From NCBI RefSeq assembly GCF_947503795.1, contig NZ_CANNEZ010000001.1:1665001-1729000 (forward strand): a DNA stretch of 64,000 nt, in the 5' to 3' direction. The notes below the pieces were generated by a model that was given only the letters and a program-made list of their open reading frames with translations, ran no database searches and was not told where the DNA came from. The DNA is from an uncultured Jannaschia sp. (GTDB lineage Bacteria; Pseudomonadota; Alphaproteobacteria; Rhodobacterales; Rhodobacteraceae). Of this stretch, positions 42,099-50,525 are shown one piece after another. A program made the translations under genes and the position numbers. The stretch's first letter is position 1. Every line of letters begins with the position of its first letter.

Positions 42099-43000
42099 TG
42101 GCGATCCTCGGCTTCCGCAAGCCTGCGCCCGCGCCTGCCACCGCCGATCCGGTGCTGGCCGAATTCCTTGGCGGCAGTTCCCTCGAGGTGATGCCCCGCA
42201 CCGCCGAGAAGATCGATGATTTCGCCGCGATCCTGCCGCGCGGCACCCGCGTCTATATCGCCCATATCGATGGCACGCCGATCGCCGACATGGTCGCGAC
42301 CGCCGCGCGCCTGCGCGCCGAAGGCATGGAACCGATGCCCCATTTCCCGGCCCGCATCATCGCCGATCGCGCGACGCTGGACGACTGGATCGCCCGGTAT
42401 CGCGGCGAAGCGGATGTGCGGCAGGGGCTGATCCTCGCCGGTGGCGTGGCCGAGGCCGCGGGCGCGTATGAGACCTCGATGCAGCTTCTGGGCTCAGGCG
42501 CCTTCGACGGGTTCGAGCGGCTGCATGTCGCGGGTCACCCCGAGGGCAATCGCGACATCGACCCCGATGGCAGCGACGCGAACGTGTCCGAGGCGCTGCG
42601 GTGGAAAACCGCTTTCGCCGAGCGCACGGATGCGAAGATGGCGATTGCCACGCAGTTCTGCTTCGAGGCCGCGCCCGTGATCGCCTGGGCCGATGCAATC
42701 CGCGCCGCCGGGGTCGACCTGCCGGTGCATATCGGCGTCGCCGGGCCCGCGAAGCTTCAGACGCTGATCAAGTTCGCCATCGCCTGCGGCGTGGGTCCCA
42801 GCTTGCGGGTCCTGCAACGCCGCGCCGCGGATGTGACCAAGCTCCTCCTGCCTTTCGAGCCGACCGAGATCCTGACCGATCTGGCCCGGCACAAGGCCGC
42901 CCATCCCGACTTCAATATCGAAGCGGTCCACATCTTCCCGCTGGGCGGGATCAAGACCTCCGCCGCGTGGCTGCAGGTTCATGTAAAGGATGAAGAATGA
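42098..43000 (+). CDS. methylenetetrahydrofolate reductase-like (MetF family) protein
   Basis: A 300-residue FAD-binding barrel protein. Recognisable segments are YIAHIDGTPIADMVATAARL, PHFPARIIAD, LILAGGVAEAAGAYETS, and HVAGHPEGNRDIDPDG, followed by ATQFCFEAAPVIAWADAIR. These track the MetF fold, although the N-terminus is shorter than in classic MetF. It likely makes methyl-THF for the methyltransferase encoded next (four-base ATGA overlap). Confidence 0.85.
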   Translation: MAILGFRKPAPAPATADPVLAEFLGGSSLEVMPRTAEKIDDFAAILPRGTRVYIAHIDGTPIADMVATAARLRAEGMEPMPHFPARIIADRATLDDWIARYRGEADVRQGLILAGGVAEAAGAYETSMQLLGSGAFDGFERLHVAGHPEGNRDIDPDGSDANVSEALRWKTAFAERTDAKMAIATQFCFEAAPVIAWADAIRAAGVDLPVHIGVAGPAKLQTLIKFAIACGVGPSLRVLQRRAADVTKLLLPFEPTEILTDLARHKAAHPDFNIEAVHIFPLGGIKTSAAWLQVHVKDEE

Positions 43001-43983
43001 CCCGTACGGTTCTGGAATCGAAGACAAAAACGGTAACGATCGGCTTCGACGAGCCATTCTGCGTGATCGGCGAGCGGATCAACCCCACGGGCCGCAAGAA
43101 ACTGGCGGCCGAGCTGGAGATGGACGATTTCTCGACCGTCGAGCGCGATGCGCTGGAACAGGTCGCCTGCGGCGCGATGGTCCTCGACGTCAATTCGGGC
43201 GCGGTCTTCACCAACAAGATGGCCGAGGATCCGCGCTACGCCGACAACAACTTCGTCGAGCCGACACTGATGAAGGCGCTGGTCGAGCGGGTGCAGGCGC
43301 TGGTCGACGTGCCGCTCTGCATCGACAGCTCGGTGCCCGGCGCGCTGGAGAACGGGCTGGCCGCCGCCGAGGGGCGCCCGCTCCTGAACTCGGTCACGGG
43401 CGAAGAGGAGCGGCTGGAGATCGTCCTGCCGCTGGTCAAGAAATACAACGTGCCCGTCGTGGCCATCTCGAACGATGACACGGGCATCTCGGAGGACCCC
43501 GATGTCCGCTTCGCCGTCGCCAAGAAGATCGTCGAGCGGGCCGCGGATTTCGGGATCCCCGCCCATGACATCGTGGTCGACCCGCTGGTGATGCCGATCG
43601 GCGCGATGGCCACCGCCGGGCACCAGGTCTTCACGCTCGTCCGCCGCCTGCGCGAGGAGCTGGGCGTGAACACCACCTGCGGTGCGTCCAATATCAGCTT
43701 CGGCCTGCCGAACCGGCACGGGATCAACGCGGCCTTCCTGCCGATGGCGATCGGGGCTGGCATGACGAGCGCCATCATGAACCCCGTCTGCGCGCAGGAG
43801 ATGGAGGCCATCAACGCGGCCAACATGCTCATGAATCATGACCCGAACGGGGGCACGTGGATCGGCTTCACACGGGTGCTGGATGCGGTGCGCGAGGGCG
43901 CGAGCTTCCCCGAAGCGGCGCGGGCCGCGCAGTCGGCGGGCGCACGGACCGGCGGACGCCGGGGTGGTCGTCGGCGCGCCTGA
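42997..43983 (+). CDS. methyltetrahydrofolate:cobalamin methyltransferase (pterin-binding)
   Basis: A 328-residue enzyme of the pterin-binding barrel family (MtrH/MetH folate domain). It contains FCVIGERINPTGRKKL near the start, VDVPLCIDSSVPGALENGL, VAISNDDTGIS and TTCGASNISFGLPNR, which correspond to the folate domain of MetH. It has no homocysteine or B12 domain, so it should hand the methyl group to a separate corrinoid protein. In Phaeobacter such split methionine synthase parts have been described. The C-terminus (GARTGGRRGGRRRA) is a basic tail. Confidence 0.9.
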   Translation: MTRTVLESKTKTVTIGFDEPFCVIGERINPTGRKKLAAELEMDDFSTVERDALEQVACGAMVLDVNSGAVFTNKMAEDPRYADNNFVEPTLMKALVERVQALVDVPLCIDSSVPGALENGLAAAEGRPLLNSVTGEEERLEIVLPLVKKYNVPVVAISNDDTGISEDPDVRFAVAKKIVERAADFGIPAHDIVVDPLVMPIGAMATAGHQVFTLVRRLREELGVNTTCGASNISFGLPNRHGINAAFLPMAIGAGMTSAIMNPVCAQEMEAINAANMLMNHDPNGGTWIGFTRVLDAVREGASFPEAARAAQSAGARTGGRRGGRRRA

Positions 43984-44031
43984 TGTTGGGCATTTACCCG
44001 ATATTCACGTCCGGCGGGGCATCGTTCCGGC

Positions 44032-44289
44032 ATGGACATGAGACCCGCGATTCCCCCGCCCCGCCCCGCCTTTCCCGCGACGACAGCCGCGCCGTGGCTG
44101 GCCAAGCTCTTCGGGTCCCGATCCGCGCAGTCGGGGGGCGTCGTGCGACGGTCGACGGCATGGGTCGAACGGGAAGTGGGACGCGCGGCCTTCGTCGCCG
44201 AGGTGCGTCGGCGCGGCTTTCACCTGCTGGAAACCGGCGGGCAGTTCGTGGTGATCTGTCATCGCGGCAGCCTCCGCGTCGTCTGCTGA
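44032..44289 (+). CDS. 85-residue conserved basic protein
   Basis: MDMRPAIPPPRPAFPATTAA then APWLAKLFGSRSAQSGGVVRRS, and a C-terminus WVEREVGRAAFVAEVRRRGFHLLETGGQFVVICHRG. Very similar short proteins are common in Rhodobacteraceae databases and have often carried the label phosphoribosylanthranilate isomerase, which is not supportable at this length. The function is unknown. It lies between the methyltransferase gene and the paired palindromes, in the same direction. Confidence 0.75.
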   Translation: MDMRPAIPPPRPAFPATTAAPWLAKLFGSRSAQSGGVVRRSTAWVEREVGRAAFVAEVRRRGFHLLETGGQFVVICHRGSLRVVC

Positions 44290-44292
44290 AAC

Positions 44293-44337
44293 GATTGTTC
44301 GTACGAACAATCGCGAAGATTGTTCGTACGAACAATC
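44293..44337. promoter_or_regulatory. two perfect 20-bp palindromes
   Basis: GATTGTTCGTACGAACAATC at 44293-44312 and again at 44318-44337, identical, centres 25 bases apart. Each is a complete self-complementary 20-mer. They sit between the small protein stop (44289) and the RamA-like ATG (44357). They are most easily read as two dimer binding sites for one regulator next to a promoter; in RNA they would also fold into hairpins. No regulator gene for them is adjacent. Confidence 0.8.
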
Positions 44338-44356
44338 TCGGACACGGGGCAGCGGC

Positions 44357-46345
44357 GTGAAGCTCCACAGCGTCGTCTTCATGCCGTCGGGCAAGCGCGG
44401 CACCTTCGCCGCTGGAACGCCCGTCCTGACCGCCGCCCGCCAACTCGGGGTCGACCTCGACAGCGTCTGCGGCGGCCGCGGCATCTGCTCAAAATGCCAG
44501 GTCCAGCCCGGCACCGGCGCCTTCCCGAAGCTGGGCCTGACGGTCGCGCCGGATGCGCTCTCGGACTTCAACGCGGTCGAACGGCGCTACGACGAGAAAC
44601 GCGGCCTGAAGCCTGGACGCCGTCTCGGCTGCCAGGCCAAGATCCAAGGCGACGTCGTGATCGACGTGCCCGCCGAAAGCCAGGTCCACCGACAGGTCGT
44701 CCGCAAGGCCGCGTCCGATCATCCGATCATCATGGACCCGGCCACGCGCCTCCATTTCGTGACCGTCGAGGAGCCGGACATGGACGCGCCTTCGGGCGAT
44801 CTCGAGCGGTTGCGCACGGCGCTGCGAACGCAATGGGACCTCGACGATCTCGCTATCCCCCTTTCAGTCCTTCGCGGGCTCCAGACGGCGCTGCGCAAGG
44901 GCGAGTGGCAGGTCACCGTCGCCGTCGATCACGACAGCGCAAGCGTCACAGCGATCTGGCCGGGCCTTCGCACCGCCGCTCCGCTCGGGCTCGCGATCGA
45001 CCTCGGTTCGACGACGATCGCGGCGCATCTCTGCGACCTCGGCGACGGACGGGTGCTGGCGTCGGGCGGCGTCATGAACCCGCAGATCCGCTTCGGCGAG
45101 GACCTGATGAGCCGGGTCAGCTATGCGATGATGAACGCCGGCGGCGATGTCGAGATGACGGGCGCCGTGCGGGCGGCGCTGGATGCGCTGGCGCTCGAGC
45201 TGGTCGCCGAGGCCGGCGTGGCGGCGGGCGACGTGCTGGAGACGGTGATCGTCTGCAATCCGGTCATGCACCACCTCCTGATCGGCGTCGATCCGGTCGA
45301 ACTGGGGCAGGCCCCCTTCGCGCTCGCCACGTCCGACGCGCTGCGGCTGGCCGCGTCCGAGGTCGGGCTTGCGTCGATCGGAGCGGGCGCGCGGGCCTAT
45401 ATCCTGCCCTGCATCGCGGGTCATGTCGGTGCGGATGCGGCGGCGGTGGCGCTGGCGCAGGCGCCCGACGAGGCCGAGGCGATGACGCTGATCGTCGATG
45501 TCGGCACCAATGCCGAGCTGATCCTGGGCAATCGCGACCGTATCCTCGCCTGCTCCTCGCCCACGGGCCCCGCCTTCGAGGGCGCGCAGATCTCCGCCGG
45601 GCAGCGCGCGGCCCCGGGTGCCATCGAACGAGTCGAGATCGATCCCGCGACGAAGGAACCCCGGTTCCGCGTCATCGGGAGCGAGCTCTGGTCCGACGAT
45701 CCGGCCTTCGAGGGCACCGAGATCACGGGCATCTGCGGCTCGGGCATCATCGAGGCAGTGGCCGAGATGCGAATGGCCGGGCTGGTCGATGCGAAGGGCC
45801 TGATCGGCTCGGCGGAACAGACCGGCACGGCCCGCGCCATCCCCGAGGGTCGGACGCATTCCTACCTGCTCTGGGAGGGCGAGGACCGGCGGATCGCGGT
45901 GACGCAGGGCGACATCCGCGCGATCCAGCTTGCGAAATCGGCGCTCTATGCGGGCGCGCGGCTTCTGATGGACGTGGCCGAAATCGACAGCGTCGAACGG
46001 GTGACGCTGGCGGGGGCGTTCGGCGCGCACATCTCGCCCAAGCACGCGATGGTGCTGGGGATGATCCCCGATGCGGCGCTGGACCACGTGACGAGCGCCG
46101 GCAACGCGGCCGGGCACGGGGCGCGCATGGCGCTCTGCAACCGGGGCGCGCGCGCGCATGTCGAGGATCTGGTCCGCCGGATCGAGAAGATCGAGACCGC
46201 CGTCGCACCGCGCTTTCAGGAGCATTTCGTCAATGCCAACGCGATCCCGCATGCGACCGATCCGTTCCCGAACCTGATGTCCGAGGTGACGCTGCCGCAG
46301 GTCAGCTTCAACGTCGCGACCGAGGGCCGACGCCGCCGCCGATGA
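44357..46345 (+). CDS. RamA-like corrinoid activation protein (2Fe-2S plus ASKHA domain, DUF4445)
   Basis: A 662-residue ATP-dependent reductive activator of corrinoid proteins. The N-terminal ferredoxin-type domain holds a 2Fe-2S cluster with Cys38, Cys44, Cys47 and a fourth Cys near 95 (GCQAKIQ). The middle and C-terminal parts form an actin-like ATPase (LAIDLGSTTIAAHLCDLG near 213; DVGTNAELILGN; GICGSGIIEAVAEM). Such proteins return oxidised cob(II)alamin to the active state. Together with the upstream methyltransferase this fits maintenance of a split methionine synthase or another methylation system. It ends six bases before the convergent ATPase gene. Confidence 0.93.
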   Translation: MKLHSVVFMPSGKRGTFAAGTPVLTAARQLGVDLDSVCGGRGICSKCQVQPGTGAFPKLGLTVAPDALSDFNAVERRYDEKRGLKPGRRLGCQAKIQGDVVIDVPAESQVHRQVVRKAASDHPIIMDPATRLHFVTVEEPDMDAPSGDLERLRTALRTQWDLDDLAIPLSVLRGLQTALRKGEWQVTVAVDHDSASVTAIWPGLRTAAPLGLAIDLGSTTIAAHLCDLGDGRVLASGGVMNPQIRFGEDLMSRVSYAMMNAGGDVEMTGAVRAALDALALELVAEAGVAAGDVLETVIVCNPVMHHLLIGVDPVELGQAPFALATSDALRLAASEVGLASIGAGARAYILPCIAGHVGADAAAVALAQAPDEAEAMTLIVDVGTNAELILGNRDRILACSSPTGPAFEGAQISAGQRAAPGAIERVEIDPATKEPRFRVIGSELWSDDPAFEGTEITGICGSGIIEAVAEMRMAGLVDAKGLIGSAEQTGTARAIPEGRTHSYLLWEGEDRRIAVTQGDIRAIQLAKSALYAGARLLMDVAEIDSVERVTLAGAFGAHISPKHAMVLGMIPDAALDHVTSAGNAAGHGARMALCNRGARAHVEDLVRRIEKIETAVAPRFQEHFVNANAIPHATDPFPNLMSEVTLPQVSFNVATEGRRRRR

Positions 46346-46351
46346 CCGGCC

Positions 46352-46984
46352 TCAGCCCAGCGTGACGACCGCGCCGCCCGCCGCTTCGGCATCGGCGGCA
46401 TCATGGGTCACCATGAGGATGGGAACACCGGCGGCGCGCGCCCGGTCGAACACGAGCGCACGGGTGCGGGCCCTGAGATCGGCATCGAGCTTCCCGAAGG
46501 GCTCGTCGAGAAGGAGTGCTGCGGGCCGTGACAGAAGCACCCGCATCAAGGCCACGCGCGCCGCCTGTCCCCCGGAAAGCGTAGCGGGATCGCGGGGGCC
46601 GTAGCCCTCGAGTCCGATCTCGGCCAGCGCAGTCGCCACGGTCGCGCGCCGCGTGCTTCGCGTTCCGCCGCGCGGCAGGCCGAAGGCAAGGTTTGCGGCC
46701 ACGTCGAGATGGGGAAAGAGCAGCGGATCCTGATAGAGAAGACCGACATGCCGACGCTCGGGCGGCAGATCGCCGAGATCGCGCCCGTCGAGGATGGCGC
46801 GCCCCGTCGCGGTGAATGGCGCACGCAGATCGCCCATCACGAAAGCGAGGAGCGTCGACTTGCCGACACCCGACGGCCCCATGACGGTCAGCACCTCGCC
46901 CGGCGGCACGGCGGCGTCGATGGCCAGAAGCGGGCGTCCGGCGCGGGCGATCCGGACGTCGTCGAGGATCAGGCCGTCAGGCAT
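46352..46984 (-). CDS. ABC transporter ATP-binding protein, YnjD-like
   Basis: A 210-residue ATPase: Walker A GPSGVGKST at residues 36-44, signature LSGGQAARVAL, Walker B ALLLDEPFGKLD. It is the short type (no regulatory C-terminal domain) found with ThiQ and YnjD importers. It overlaps the permease gene stop by eight bases. The substrate is not established; the ynj set in E. coli is often linked to thiamine or related compounds without firm proof. Confidence 0.9.
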   Translation of the reverse strand: MPDGLILDDVRIARAGRPLLAIDAAVPPGEVLTVMGPSGVGKSTLLAFVMGDLRAPFTATGRAILDGRDLGDLPPERRHVGLLYQDPLLFPHLDVAANLAFGLPRGGTRSTRRATVATALAEIGLEGYGPRDPATLSGGQAARVALMRVLLSRPAALLLDEPFGKLDADLRARTRALVFDRARAAGVPILMVTHDAADAEAAGGAVVTLG

Positions 46985-48638
46985 CGCGCATCCCCCGCCT
47001 GTTGCGGAAGACGAGCGCGGGCACCGCGAGCGCCAACGCGAAGGGGGCGAGTGCCGCGAGGCTCTGGCCCAGGCCCCAGACGCCGATGGCGCGGCGGTCG
47101 CCGCCCGCCGCGAGGGCCACGGCCTCGGTCGCGAGGGTCGAGACGCGGCCGCCGCCGAGGAGGAGCGTCGGCAGGTATTGCCCGACGCTGACCGCGACAC
47201 CGACCGCGGCGGCGGTCAGGACGGGTGCCAGCAGCATCGGCATCCGGATGCGCCAGAGGACGCGGTCGCGCGAGGCGCCAAGCCCGCCTGCAACGCGCGC
47301 GAGCCGTGCGTCCCACGCGCGAAACGGGCCCGACAGGCTGAGGAAGACGTAAGGGATGACGAAGACGATATGGGCCGCGAGGACCGTCGCGATCGGCGGC
47401 TGGCCGAGCCGAGCCGAAAGGACCTGGAGGCCCGGCAGGAAGGCAACCTGCGGGATGAGGAGTGGCAGGTAGAGAAGCCAGATCGCGCGCTGATCCGGGG
47501 TCAGGCCGAAGCGATGCTCGGCCTCGAGACAGCCGATGACGAGGATCAGCGAGGCGGCGGTGGCGGCGAGCGCGATCCAGATCGTGGTGCCGGCCGTCGC
47601 GGCCATCTCCGGGCCGAAGCGCATCCAGCTCCGCGCTGTCAGGGCGTCCGGTGCGAGGTCGGGAAAGCGCCAGGCCGCAGCGACGGACCAGAGGGCGAGC
47701 GCCGCGAGGCCGCCGAGAACGGCAAGGGCCGAGACCGTGCCCAGCGCGAAGCCGGCGGCGCGGGCGGGCGCCTCGGGCAGGCCCCGCCCCGACCAGACCC
47801 AGCGCCGACCAAGGGCGGCGACCACCCGTTCCAGCCCCAGCCAGAGCGCGAGGGCCGCGAGCGTGGCCGCGAATTGCAACAGCGCGCCGGCGGCCGCCGT
47901 GGCACGGAGCGCCAGATCCGGATCCAGCATCCAGCGCGTGACCTGCACCGAGAGGGTTGGCGGCGTGTTCGGCCCGAGGATGACCGCCACGTCCACGTTG
48001 GTCATAGCATAGACCAGCACCACGAGGACCGGCAGGCGGACCTGCGCATAGAGGCCGGGGAAGACCGCCTTGAACCAGCCCGCGACGCGCCCCTGCCCCA
48101 GCGCCCGCGCGACCCGCAGGCGCGCGGCGGGGATCTGGGTCTGCGCGGCCAGCATCATCAGGAGGAGGAATGGAAGCTCCTTGGCCACCAGCCCCGCCGT
48201 CAGCGACAGGCCCCAGCGGTCCTGAAGGATCAGAAGATCCGGCGGCACCTCCCATCCAAGTGGCAGCGCCACGAGCCGCATCAGCCAGCCCGAGGGCGCC
48301 ACGAGAAACGCGAGCCCGAGGGCCGCGGCGGCGTGCGGGACGGCCAGAAGCGGCGAGAGCAGACGTTCGAGCCACGCAAAGGCGGGCGTCCCGTGCCACC
48401 CCGCGAGGATCAGCGACGCGATGGCCAGCGCGCCGATGGTCGAGAGAAGCCCTGACGACGCGCTGACGGCCAGCGCGCGCGGCAGGCCCGGCCAGTCCAG
48501 CACCGCCATCAGCGGACCCGCCGAAAGCCCCTGCCCCGTCGGCCCGTAGCCCAGCGCGGGAAGGATGGTGCCCGCCATGCCCAGAAGGACCGGCCCTGCG
48601 AGCACGAGAACCGTCAGGAGGGGAAGCGGGCGCAGCAT
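46977..48638 (-). CDS. ABC transporter permease, YnjC-like double permease
   Basis: A 553-residue protein with about twelve membrane helices in two permease cores. An EAA-type loop is visible in each half (LRVARALGQGRVAGWFKAVFPGLY; LARVAGGLGASRDRVLWRIRMPML). It corresponds to the fused permease layout of ThiP/YnjC. It would import the ligand delivered by the binding protein encoded next upstream. Confidence 0.9.
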   Translation of the reverse strand: MLRPLPLLTVLVLAGPVLLGMAGTILPALGYGPTGQGLSAGPLMAVLDWPGLPRALAVSASSGLLSTIGALAIASLILAGWHGTPAFAWLERLLSPLLAVPHAAAALGLAFLVAPSGWLMRLVALPLGWEVPPDLLILQDRWGLSLTAGLVAKELPFLLLMMLAAQTQIPAARLRVARALGQGRVAGWFKAVFPGLYAQVRLPVLVVLVYAMTNVDVAVILGPNTPPTLSVQVTRWMLDPDLALRATAAAGALLQFAATLAALALWLGLERVVAALGRRWVWSGRGLPEAPARAAGFALGTVSALAVLGGLAALALWSVAAAWRFPDLAPDALTARSWMRFGPEMAATAGTTIWIALAATAASLILVIGCLEAEHRFGLTPDQRAIWLLYLPLLIPQVAFLPGLQVLSARLGQPPIATVLAAHIVFVIPYVFLSLSGPFRAWDARLARVAGGLGASRDRVLWRIRMPMLLAPVLTAAAVGVAVSVGQYLPTLLLGGGRVSTLATEAVALAAGGDRRAIGVWGLGQSLAALAPFALALAVPALVFRNRRGMRDA

Positions 48639-48663
48639 GGCGGCGCGGACCGGCGGGCGGCCG

Positions 48664-49854
48664 CTACTGGGCGACGCCGTAGCGGGCGACCCAATCGGCG
48701 CTCAGGCGGTCGGCCCAGCTCGGGTGCGGCTCGGGCTGGGCGGGGCCGAGATCGGCGGGCGAAAGCGTCGCGGGGCCGATATCCAGCGCGTCGAACGCCG
48801 CGCGGTCGGCCTCGGAGAGTTTGCCCATGTCGAGGACCGTGCCGTAGCCGAGAATGCTCGGATCCTGCGCGCGAAGCTGTGCGGCGGGCGACAGGATGAT
48901 GTTCGCGACGACCATCGCGCCCTCCTTTGCCGAGGAGTTGTAGGGGATCGCGAGGAAGCTCGCATTGCCCAATGTCCCCTTCCGCAAGACCGCCGTCCGC
49001 GCCGTATCCGGCAGCTGGAAATTGGCGATCGCGGTGGACGCCTCGCCCGGCGAGAAGCTGATGGCGAGGTCGATCTCGCCATCGTTCATCAGCTGGAGCT
49101 GGCGTGGCCCGGTCTGCGGATAGGCGCGCCCTTCCCGCCAGAGGACCGGGGTCAGCGCATCCATGAAGGCCCAGAAGCTGGCCGTGACCGCCTCGTAATC
49201 CTCGCCCACCGGGGCTTGCAGCACCGCCGGATCCGCCACGAGGTCGATCAGCATCTGCTTGAGGAAGGTCGTCCCAAGGAAGTCGGGCGGCTGCGGGAAG
49301 GTGAAGCGGCCGGGATTCTGGGTCGCGAAGTTGAGGATCTCCTGCGCGCTGTCGGGCGCGTCGGGCAGGCGCGCGGTATCGTGGATGAAGACGACCTGCG
49401 CCATGGCCCAGGGGCTCTCGTAACCTTCGGTCGGGATGGTGAAATCGACGGTCACGGTCTTGCCCTCGACATCGACGAGCGACCAGTTGGGCAGGTCCTC
49501 GGCCCAGGGCCCGAAAAGGAGGTCCTGCTCCTTCATGGCGGCGAAGTTCGCGCCGTTGATCCAGATGAGATCGACCGAGCCACCCTCGTCCCGTCCCGCC
49601 TGCCGTTCGGTCAGGACCGCGCCGACCGCATCGCCCGTGTCGGCCAGCTTGACGTGTTCCAGCGTCACGCCCTGCTCGGCGGCCCGGTCCCCGATCCAGG
49701 AGATGAAGTCGTTCGTCGTCGTCGAGCCGCCCCATGCGTGCCAGTAGACCGTCTGACCGTCGGCCGCGGCGGTCACGGCATCCCAATCGGCGGGATCGGG
49801 GTCGGCAAAGGCCGGCAGGGCGGCGAGCGTCAGAGCGGCAGTGAGAAGGCGCAT
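48664..49854 (-). CDS. ABC transporter substrate-binding protein, YnjB-like
   Basis: A 396-residue periplasmic protein. The signal peptide MRLLTAALTLAALPAFA is likely cleaved near residue 17. Mature sequence segments such as TVYWHAWGGSTTTNDFISWI, SVDLIWINGANFAAMKEQDLLFGPW and EIDLAISFSPGEASTAIANFQLP fit the YnjB family of extracellular ligand-binding proteins. It is 25 bases upstream of the permease gene. Ligand unknown. Confidence 0.9.
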   Translation of the reverse strand: MRLLTAALTLAALPAFADPDPADWDAVTAAADGQTVYWHAWGGSTTTNDFISWIGDRAAEQGVTLEHVKLADTGDAVGAVLTERQAGRDEGGSVDLIWINGANFAAMKEQDLLFGPWAEDLPNWSLVDVEGKTVTVDFTIPTEGYESPWAMAQVVFIHDTARLPDAPDSAQEILNFATQNPGRFTFPQPPDFLGTTFLKQMLIDLVADPAVLQAPVGEDYEAVTASFWAFMDALTPVLWREGRAYPQTGPRQLQLMNDGEIDLAISFSPGEASTAIANFQLPDTARTAVLRKGTLGNASFLAIPYNSSAKEGAMVVANIILSPAAQLRAQDPSILGYGTVLDMGKLSEADRAAFDALDIGPATLSPADLGPAQPEPHPSWADRLSADWVARYGVAQ

Positions 49855-49866
49855 GGAGAGGGTCTT

Positions 49867-50478
49867 TCAGTCAGGCAGGAGATGGCGGGCATTGAGGACG
49901 CGCGCCGTGGCGGTGAAGAGGCACAGCACTCCGAAGGCCCAGGCCAGCGGCGCGAAGTGTTGAGGGAGAAGACAGAGAAGCACGAAGAAGACGATCGTCT
50001 CGGTCCCCTCGAGCAGTCCGGCCGAATAATAGAGCGACTTCTGGCCCTGCGCCTCGGTCGAGATGCCGCGCTTGGCGGCCATCGACGCGAGCCCGAGGAA
50101 CGAGGTGCCGTTGACGTAGAAGGTCAGCAGCAGGAACGCCGCCGGGAGCGCGTTGGCCGGGTCCATCACGGCGAAGGCGAAGGGCACGGCGCCGTAGAAA
50201 ACGAAGTCGGCCCAGATATCGAGATAGCCGCCGAAATCGGTCTTGCGCGTCGCCCGCGCGACCGCGCCATCCAGCCCGTCGGCGATGCGCGACGCCAGAA
50301 GCGGCAGCAGCGCCCAGCCGGGCGAACCGAGCGCGATGGTCAGCGCCGCCAGAAGCCCCAGCCCCAGCCCCGCGAGGGTGACGCCGTTCGCCGTGGCGCC
50401 CCGTGCCGCCAAGGCATGGCCAAGCCGGTTCAGCGGCGGGTCGATCAGGCGGCGGGCACGGGCGTCGAGCATGGGCAT
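49867..50478 (-). CDS. CDP-alcohol phosphatidyltransferase family protein, YnjF-like
   Basis: A 203-residue membrane enzyme of the CDP-alcohol phosphotransferase family, with several hydrophobic helices. The family motif reads DGLDGAVARATRKTDFGGYL then DIWAD. The spacing between AR and G appears to be seven residues where many members have eight. The E. coli ynj cluster contains a matching gene (ynjF) next to ynjBCD, supporting orthology. The start is ATG 50478 (MPMLDARARRLID) or 50472. Product unknown. Confidence 0.85.
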   Translation of the reverse strand: MPMLDARARRLIDPPLNRLGHALAARGATANGVTLAGLGLGLLAALTIALGSPGWALLPLLASRIADGLDGAVARATRKTDFGGYLDIWADFVFYGAVPFAFAVMDPANALPAAFLLLTFYVNGTSFLGLASMAAKRGISTEAQGQKSLYYSAGLLEGTETIVFFVLLCLLPQHFAPLAWAFGVLCLFTATARVLNARHLLPD

Positions 50479-50525
50479 TGGTGCCGCGAAATTCAGCCCG
50501 CGTGCAAGGCACCTTGCCGTGAGGT

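Noticed and set aside
44032-44289. Phosphoribosylanthranilate isomerase annotation for the 85-residue protein
   Set aside because: The protein is far too short for a TIM barrel and has none of the enzyme's motifs; the label appears to be a propagated error.
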